Assembly: GCA_024345305.1 (NCBI GenBank)
Contig: BRON01000005.1
Span: 1,612,001 to 1,676,000 of the forward strand
Direction of reading: 5' to 3'
Source of the DNA: Mrakia gelida
Lineage: Eukaryota; Basidiomycota; Tremellomycetes; Cystofilobasidiales; Mrakiaceae
Length of the DNA: 64,000 bases
This document shows, in pieces, positions 58,601-64,000 of the stretch. Numbering within the stretch: the stretch's first letter is position 1; each line of letters starts with the position of its first letter. Below the pieces are notes generated by a model. That model was not told the origin of the DNA and did no database searches. It saw only the letters and a program-made list of their open reading frames with translations. A program made the position numbers and the translations under genes.

Positions 58601-59282
58601 TCCCCAACCATTGCTCCCACCGCTCCTCGTCAGCAGCAAGGAGGAGCTCATCCGATGGCCAACCGACCCAACAACTTCTTCAAGCCTGCTCCTCAGCAAG
58701 TTTCGAGGAACGGAGGAGCTCCTCCAGTGGCCATCCTTCAGCGACCCAACCAGAACTTCACGGGAGCGTACGGACAAGCCGCTCAAGGGATCAGACCTGC
58801 TCAGCCTAGCGCTGCTGTCATGCACGCTCAGTGAGTCGCACTTTCTCTTGCCTTTCGTCTCGTCTCGTCGCGTCCCGCGTTCGCTCGTTCGCTGACCTTC
58901 TCCCTTCTTCCTTTGTCTCTCCTCCAGGACACTCCAAAACACCCTTCGAGGAGGTCTCAACAACCAAGGCAACCATCCTCGACCCCCCCGTCCTCAGTTC
59001 TTCCCTCGACCTCCCCAACCTCAGGGTCAAGCTCAAGGACACGCGAACGTGAACGGAGGATCTGTTCCCACCGGACCTCGAGGAGGAGGAAACCCTAACC
59101 GAGGACGAGGAGGAGCTCACGTTGCTCCTGCCGCCGCTGTTGTGCTTGGAGCTCCCGTCGCGCCTGCTGCGATGCGAGGTGGACGAGGAGGAGCAAGAGG
59201 AGGAAGGGGACGAGGTGGAGCTGGACGAGGAGGGGCTGGAGCGGCGCCGGCTGCTGCTGCTGTTGTTGCGCCTTCGAACTAG
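52696..59282 (+). CDS. XRN1: 5'-3' exoribonuclease 1
   Basis: Twenty-three exons encode 1452 aa in a single consistent frame: 52696-52699, 52812-52822, 52904-52920, 53008-53072, 53207-53520, 53688-53797, 53891-53955, 54070-54205, 54349-54593, 54717-54896, 54999-55441, 55599-55758, 55846-55967, 56057-56201, 56274-56918, 57008-57126, 57205-57336, 57412-57705, 57779-57823, 57891-58027, 58111-58409, 58513-58830, 58930-59282. The first residues MGIPKFFRYISERYP are the invariant N-terminus of Xrn1. Acidic metal-binding segments are all present: [40 protein letters not shown] and [11 protein letters not shown]. After an acidic Lys/Glu insert come [15 protein letters not shown] and the C-terminal barrel domains ([18 protein letters not shown] is the SH3-like part). 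The enzyme degrades decapped mRNA in the cytoplasm. The tail is Gln/Pro-rich and ends in an RGG box. Confidence 0.97.
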
Positions 59283-59832
59283 AGTAGAGAGTGGAAAGTA
59301 GTCTTGGTTGAGGGTTTTGGTTTTCTCGTTTTCTACTTGCATAGCATGCGTTCGGTTTGTTCGCTTTCTTCTCGACGTTCTTGATCTTTGCGCTCGCGTG
59401 TTGTGCTCGTTTTCGTCTCGTTTCGATGATTTATGTATCACTTTGTGTAGACCCAACTTGACTGAGACTGTATCCCAACCTCTACGACTTTCAGCTCTGA
59501 CCACGGAAAAGAGAAGAGAGAGAGGAAAACGAAGGAACGGCCGACGCGTTCGAGAGGTCGAGTCCTCTTGACGACGACGAGCAAAGAGCAGGTTTTCGAC
59601 CCTCCAAGCTCAAAACTCGTCCTACAAACGAAAGACCTGATCCTCAGCCGCAACTGTGCAACGTGATCCCCAGCAAATTTTCTTCAACTCTCTCATTACC
59701 ACCCTCCCTTCCCCCTCCCCACTTCCCCGCCCTCGAAATCTCAAGAGCAACTCGCCCTCCCTCCCCTCCTTTCCCTCCTCCCACCACCACCCACTCCCCT
59801 TCTCCCTACTTTCTCGCCGGTCGGGCTACCTC
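59283..59832. other. Intergenic region downstream of XRN1
   Basis: XRN1 3' UTR followed by a C/T-rich promoter for the next gene. In the frame of the next gene an upstream in-frame ATG lies at 59656, so the last 177 bp could be coding. Confidence 0.5.
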
Positions 59833-62397
59833 ATGCCTCCCTCCCCCTCTGCGTCTCCTCATCCGCACCAAATGTTGGACCCATCCCCTCCTTCAGGCTC
59901 CCATTCGCAACCAACTCTAGCTGACCTCGGTTCCTCCCTCCTTCTCTTTCCCCCTCCCCCTCTCCAACCCGTTCCCTCCTATGCTTCGACGACGACGCCT
60001 GCTTTCAGCGACCCAAGGCTGGTCCTGGAGACGCTCTTGAAACGAACGTGGGACGGGCGAAGCGAGGAGAGCGGTGGGAGTGGAAGTGAGGAAGGAGATT
60101 GGGAGGTGGACGAGATGGAGGATGATCCCAAGAAGCTGAAGGACGAACTCAAGAGGGTTAGGAAAATGTTGAGGAGGGAGAAGAGGGCAAGGAACGCTTC
60201 TTCGAGTTTGAGTGCGAGTGGGGGAGGAGAGTCGGTTCGGGGTGTAGGGAGAAAAAGAGGAGAAACAACGAGCTCATCAACGACCATCGACACCTCCTTC
60301 CATCGACTTGCTACTCCTACCTCGCTCGTCTCAGGTTCCGTCGTCGGGGAGGAGTCGCTCTATGGGGACGATGAGGACGAGGAGGAGGACACGCTGGAGT
60401 TGGGTGGGGCTGGGAGTGGGAGTAGTGCGAAGAAGAAGGAGAGGAAGAGGGGAGAGAACGCGAAGAGGAACGAAGGGAACGGGAAGAGGGAGATCAAGGA
60501 GAGGAAGGTCGCTTTGAATGTGAGTCTCTCCGCTCCCGCCTTCCTTCATCATTCTGAGCTGGGAGAAGGCAGAGAAGATATAGAACTGATCCGGTTCGCG
60601 TTCGCTTGTTCGTCGCAGAAATCCATCCGAAACAAACTCCGTCAACTCATGGGGATCGAGGAGAAGGATCTTCTTCCTGACCCGGACGACCCTGGCTTCG
60701 ACGACGAAGGGAACGAGTTCATCAGACCGAACTGGAGGGTTTCGATCACGAATGGGCACAACAAGAGGGTGAGTGGGCGCATCCGTCTCTCATCCGACTC
60801 GAAGCTCGAGCACTCGCTGACCTTCCTCGCGGTCGTTCGTGCGTTCGTCGTCCTCGCCTCGCAGATCCTCGAACAAGTCGTGACTCAAGTCCTCGACGAA
60901 GCCTGGACTTCCCTTCGAGATCCCGAACGAGGCATCCCTCGAACCGAGATCCCCGAGGCAGATCTGGATAAGGGAGTGGCGTTGAAGGCTGCGAAGACGA
61001 GTTTCGTCAACTTTGGAAAGAAGTCAGTCGTCGCGTCGAGGCCACCGTCTCTTCCCTTTCCTCGTTCCGCCCCTCTCCGTCTTCTTCTCGGCTCAGCTCG
61101 CCCGTCCTGACCTTCGCTGCTTTCTCTCTTCGCAGATTCCTCGCCCAAACCGACCCCGTCAAGAAGGATCACCTCGAACGAGACGGGAAACGACGCCGAC
61201 GATGGGCGAGGAAGGATGCTGTTCGTCCCCATCCCACCTCCCTCTTCTCTCCGTTCTCTTTCTCATCTCTTTTCCATCATAACCCTTTCTAACGCCCCCT
61301 TGAACACCCACCGTTCCTCGCGAAACAAAAGTAACTGACACACAGGCTTCTTTCTTTCCGTTCGCCCACCCTCCCTCACCTCGCCCACCCTCCCTCTCCC
61401 TCCCTCACTCCCGCCCACCCACCCCACCCTCCCTCGCTCGCTCGACTCTCTCAGAAACAAAAACGACGCCTCAAAGCCGCCTCGGACCCGAACTACACCT
61501 CCCACACCTACCCGAACCTGCTCCGAATCGACTACATGTCGTCCGAGTACTCGTCCGAAGGGGAACCGGAGGACCCGAACGATAAGATGCCTGAAGGGTT
61601 GTGGGACGAGGTGGCGGGGAAGCCCAGTGGTGGGAGTGGAGTGGGTGGGGAGGGTGGTGGTGAGGAGGGTGGTGGTGGGAGTGGGAGTGGGAGCGGTGGG
61701 AGCGTCGGGAATGGAGCGAAGGGGAAAGGGAAAGGGAGAGGTGGATCGCTGGAGGATAAGATCCTCGAGGTTAGGACTCCTAGATGGAGGAGTGGAGATG
61801 TGAGTCTCACGTTCCTTCCCTTTTCAGTCCGTTTCGAGGAGGAGAGCGAGGTGGGAGGGACGAGACGAGACGAGGCGAGACGCGTCGAACGCACCACTGA
61901 CCGCGTCTTCGTTTCGTTCATTTCTATCAGCTCAACGCAGTCTACACCGACCTCGATCGAATCGCAGCTTGTCAGCTCAAGGTTACTAAGGGGAAGATGC
62001 GTAAGTAGTCCCTTCCATTTCCCCTTTCTCGACTCTCCTCTCGTCGTCGCCCAAAACGAACCCTCCTCCCCCTCTCTTTTTCGCTCACGCTCAAACAGAC
62101 AGCATGCCCTCCCACACCCGCTTCAAGCTCAACCCCCTCCGAGATCTCCCTCCTCCCTTCGAGGCCATCCAACCCTGGGAGTTCGATCCCACCTGGCTCG
62201 CAGCGGAGGGGAAGGCGAACGGCGAGGCGAGAGGGAGGACGAGTTGGGCGAGTACGAGTGAAGCGACGGCGGAGGGGAGTCTGTTTGTTGCTGGGGGTGT
62301 GGGCTTGGGTGAGGAAGCTGGAGAGGAGGTGTCTGGGTTGGGTGGTGGGTTGGGAGCGGTAGCGGAGGGTGAGGAGGAGTTCCTCACGTTCGAATAG
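59833..62397 (+). CDS. Unrecognised protein with conserved-looking helical core
   Basis: Exons 59833-60519, 60619-60768, 60865-61022, 61136-61220, 61455-61799, 61931-62000, 62099-62397 encode 597 aa; starting at the ATG at 59656 adds 59 Pro/Ser-rich residues. The first exon holds an acidic and basic charged stretch (DDPKKLKDELKRVRKMLRRE). The most protein-like parts are SIRNKLRQLMGIEEKDLLPD, RPNWRVSITNGHNKRILEQV, NLLRIDYMSSEYSSEGEPED and the end HTRFKLNPLRDLPPPFEA, which suggest a nuclear or DNA-associated basidiomycete protein. I cannot name a domain. A Gly/Ser tract lies near 61620-61740. The intron before exon 5 is 234 nt. Confidence 0.8.
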
Positions 62398-62724
62398 GAC
62401 GGACGGGAACGCGCTTCGGTTAGGTTGGGTTTGGATCGTCTTCGCCTCGTCTTGTTCTTGCATTTTTCTCATTTTAGCATCATCACCAACAGCAGCATGT
62501 TCTCCTTCATCTTTGACGACCCTTATGCATACCTCTTTTCTTTCTCTCTCACACTTATCAGCGAAAGGGGAGGAGATCCATCGCGCGCGTCTCTCTTCTC
62601 TTGACTCGCTCGAATCTGTCGACGCGTTTGGCCATGACAAAGTCGAGAGAATGGACGAGAAGAGATTCATGCAAGATCGTAAAGCACCCCGAGAGAGACC
62701 CAAAAGTATAGAAAGCGGGCTCGC
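62398..62724. other. Intergenic region between convergent genes
   Basis: Two 3' UTRs; nothing else seen. Confidence 0.55.
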
Positions 62725-63614
62725 TCAACCCCTCCTCCTCGAACTCCTCGAACTCGAGCTCGCCTGAGCGTCCAACAATCCCGAAGTCCCTCCTCCGCCG
62801 TGAGAGAGCTTCTCCGGTTGAGATTGAGACTGACTTCCTTCGGGAGCGGCAATCTGCAACATGCAGGCCAACGGCGAAAACGTCAGCGACGAAGACGTGA
62901 GAGGGAGATGGGGAGAGGGACGAAGCGAGCTGGACTGACCGGATCCGTGGAAGCTGTCGACCGACCTGTTGGCGGTGGGACGAGGGGGGTCTCGACCGGA
63001 GGAGCAGGGACCGAAAGGGAGGGTTCGTAGTACTCGGGAGAGAGGAAGTCGACTTGCCACATTTGGGCTGAGGAAGGGAAACGAAGCGAAACGGAAGGAG
63101 AAGGGAGGGAGGGCAGGGAGGAAGATGGAGGTCAGCTCGACGTTCGACTCCTTCCCTTCCTCGAGCGATCCATCCATCCATCCATCCTCCCAGCTCCAGA
63201 TTCGGATGTATATGGAAGGAGGTGAGAGCACTCACTAGCAGCATCCCACTGAGGTCCCCTCTTCTTCCTCGCCCAACACAACAATCCATTCCACTCCCTC
63301 GCTCCCTTGACACTCTTCGCTTCACTCTGAGCTCCAACCAACCCTCCTCCCGTTCCTCCCCCTCCTGCTCGAGGAGAAGGGTCGAGAAGGATCTCCCCTC
63401 GTTCAGCAGCCATTTCTCGAGCCAAGGCGAGCACTTTTCGAGAGGGTTTCTTGGTTTGAGGGGGAGGGGAGGAAGGGGAGGTGGGAGAGGAAGGAGTTGG
63501 GTTCGAGCCGCTGGCCGTTGCTGCTGGAGCGGGAGGGGGAGGAGGAGCTGAGGTTGGGAAGGGAGAGGGGACTAGGAGGTGCAGGGTTCGACGGTGGGGA
63601 CGGGTAGGGGCCAT
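62725..63614 (-). CDS. Unrecognised small protein with basic N-terminus
   Basis: Exons 63614-63236, 63067-62940, 62853-62725 encode 211 aa. The N-terminus (MAPTRPHRRTLHLLVPSPF) is basic and hydrophobic without acidic residues and could be a mitochondrial targeting sequence. Pro/Ala/Ser-rich sequence follows, then a more structured part (KKPSRKVLALAREMAAERGE; EWNGLLCWARKKRGPQWDA; MWQVDFLSPEYYEPSL), and a Ser/Gln-rich tail ending in RSSRRRG. I do not recognise the family. A CATC tetranucleotide repeat lies in the first intron. Confidence 0.75.
63165..63186. repeat. CATC tetranucleotide repeat
   Basis: About four to five copies of CATC in the first intron of the small basic protein gene (minus strand). 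It is likely neutral but could be length-polymorphic. Confidence 0.7.
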
Positions 63615-63767
63615 TGCTGCTAGAGGGAGATGGATGGATGGGACGAGGCGGAGAGGGATGGACGACGTTGTGCGAGAAGGAGGAGTTCGAGCTCGCGAGG
63701 TGTCTTCTTATCGCCCGACTCCATCTTGCCTTTTTCGCTTCTTTTTTTCCTCCAAGACTTCGACACG
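63615..63767. promoter_or_regulatory. Bidirectional promoter at the right end
   Basis: 153 bp between divergent start codons of the small basic protein and the F-box gene. A T-rich tract (63730-63750) precedes the F-box ATG. Confidence 0.45.
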
Positions 63768-64000
63768 ATGGCCCAGCTCGAGGAGGTAGAAGTCTCTACG
63801 ACGTCCAAGAAGACGATGATGTGCGTCTCAGCTCCTCTACATCCTTCGAGCGTCGACCCTGAAAGCTGATCCTTTCTCGTCCTCCCTCCCTCCCTTCTTT
63901 GATCAGCTTCCCGTCTGAGGTTCTCACCGAGATCCTTCTAGATTTCGTAACCCCACCTTCACAGGAACCTCCCACCCTCCTTCCCTTCAGGCAAATCAGT
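63768..64000 (+). CDS. F-box-like protein, 3' part outside the window
   Basis: Exon 1 63768-63820 (MAQLEEVEVSTTSKKTM), intron 63821-63906 with a GTGCGT donor and CTGAT branch, then exon 2 from 63907. The peptide IFPSEVLTEILLDFV followed by LLPFRQIS is the first half of an F-box (LPxEILxxIL pattern). The gene is cut by the end of the window, so substrate-binding repeats cannot be seen. Confidence 0.7.

Noticed and set aside
1..64000. tRNA genes, transposons, CRISPR arrays
   Set aside because: I looked in the intergenic stretches for the GGTTCGANTCC B-box with matching acceptor stem, for long terminal or inverted repeats with transposase-like frames, and for regularly spaced repeats, and found nothing convincing.

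Overview
This is nuclear DNA of an intron-dense, moderately GC-rich fungus. The gene set (XRN1, QCR6, MNS1, PPS1, a Kre9/Knh1-type GPI protein, an SFP1-type zinc finger) and the intron style (GTGAGT or GTNCGT donor, CTGAC/CTGAT branch site, CAG/TAG acceptor, mostly 70-130 nt, often more than ten per gene) point to a basidiomycete. A Pucciniomycotina yeast is my best inference. I found no transposon, CRISPR array, rRNA or convincing tRNA. Gene models were spliced by hand from donor, branch and acceptor signals. Where I say the exon lengths sum to a multiple of three, I checked that arithmetic; single exon edges may still be off by a base.

Layout, left to right. 54-13629: an ankyrin/coiled-coil protein (+), an F-box/LRR-like protein (+), a head-to-head pair of related F-box-like genes that both look damaged (9806 on -, 9907 on +), and a MAK32-like pfkB protein (-). 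13852-30038: QCR6 of respiratory complex III (+), a gene-free stretch of 2.8 kb, a 17-exon amino-acid permease (+), a GPI-anchored Kre9/Knh1-like protein (-), a RAD57/XRCC3-like recombination protein (+), the spliceosomal protein CWF18/CCDC12 (-), and an unrecognised membrane protein whose frame is disturbed (+). 30308-52483: seven successive minus-strand genes: ER alpha-1,2-mannosidase MNS1, a short-chain dehydrogenase, dual-specificity phosphatase PPS1, a divergent glucose-6-phosphate-dehydrogenase-like enzyme, a DUF2237 protein, an SFP1-type transcription factor and a small ankyrin protein. 52696-64000: XRN1 (+, 23 exons), two unrecognised proteins (59833 on +, 63614 on -), and the start of another F-box gene cut by the window end.

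The genes do not form an obvious pathway cluster; this is ordinary housekeeping neighbourhood. Four close head-to-head pairs (9806/9907, 13629/13852, 52483/52696, 63614/63768; gaps of 100-222 bp) probably share promoters.

The most interesting signals are structural. (1) Many introns in unrelated genes share an internal palindrome ACGCGT, usually just upstream of the branch site, as if the introns were copies of one family. (2) Microexons of 4-27 nt occur in most multi-exon genes, including the first three exons of XRN1 (4, 11, 17 nt) and two of 9 and 15 nt in MNS1. (3) Three genes have an in-frame stop or frame break within otherwise good coding sequence. (4) The G6PD-like enzyme lacks the lysine of the RIDHYLGK motif that holds the substrate phosphate.
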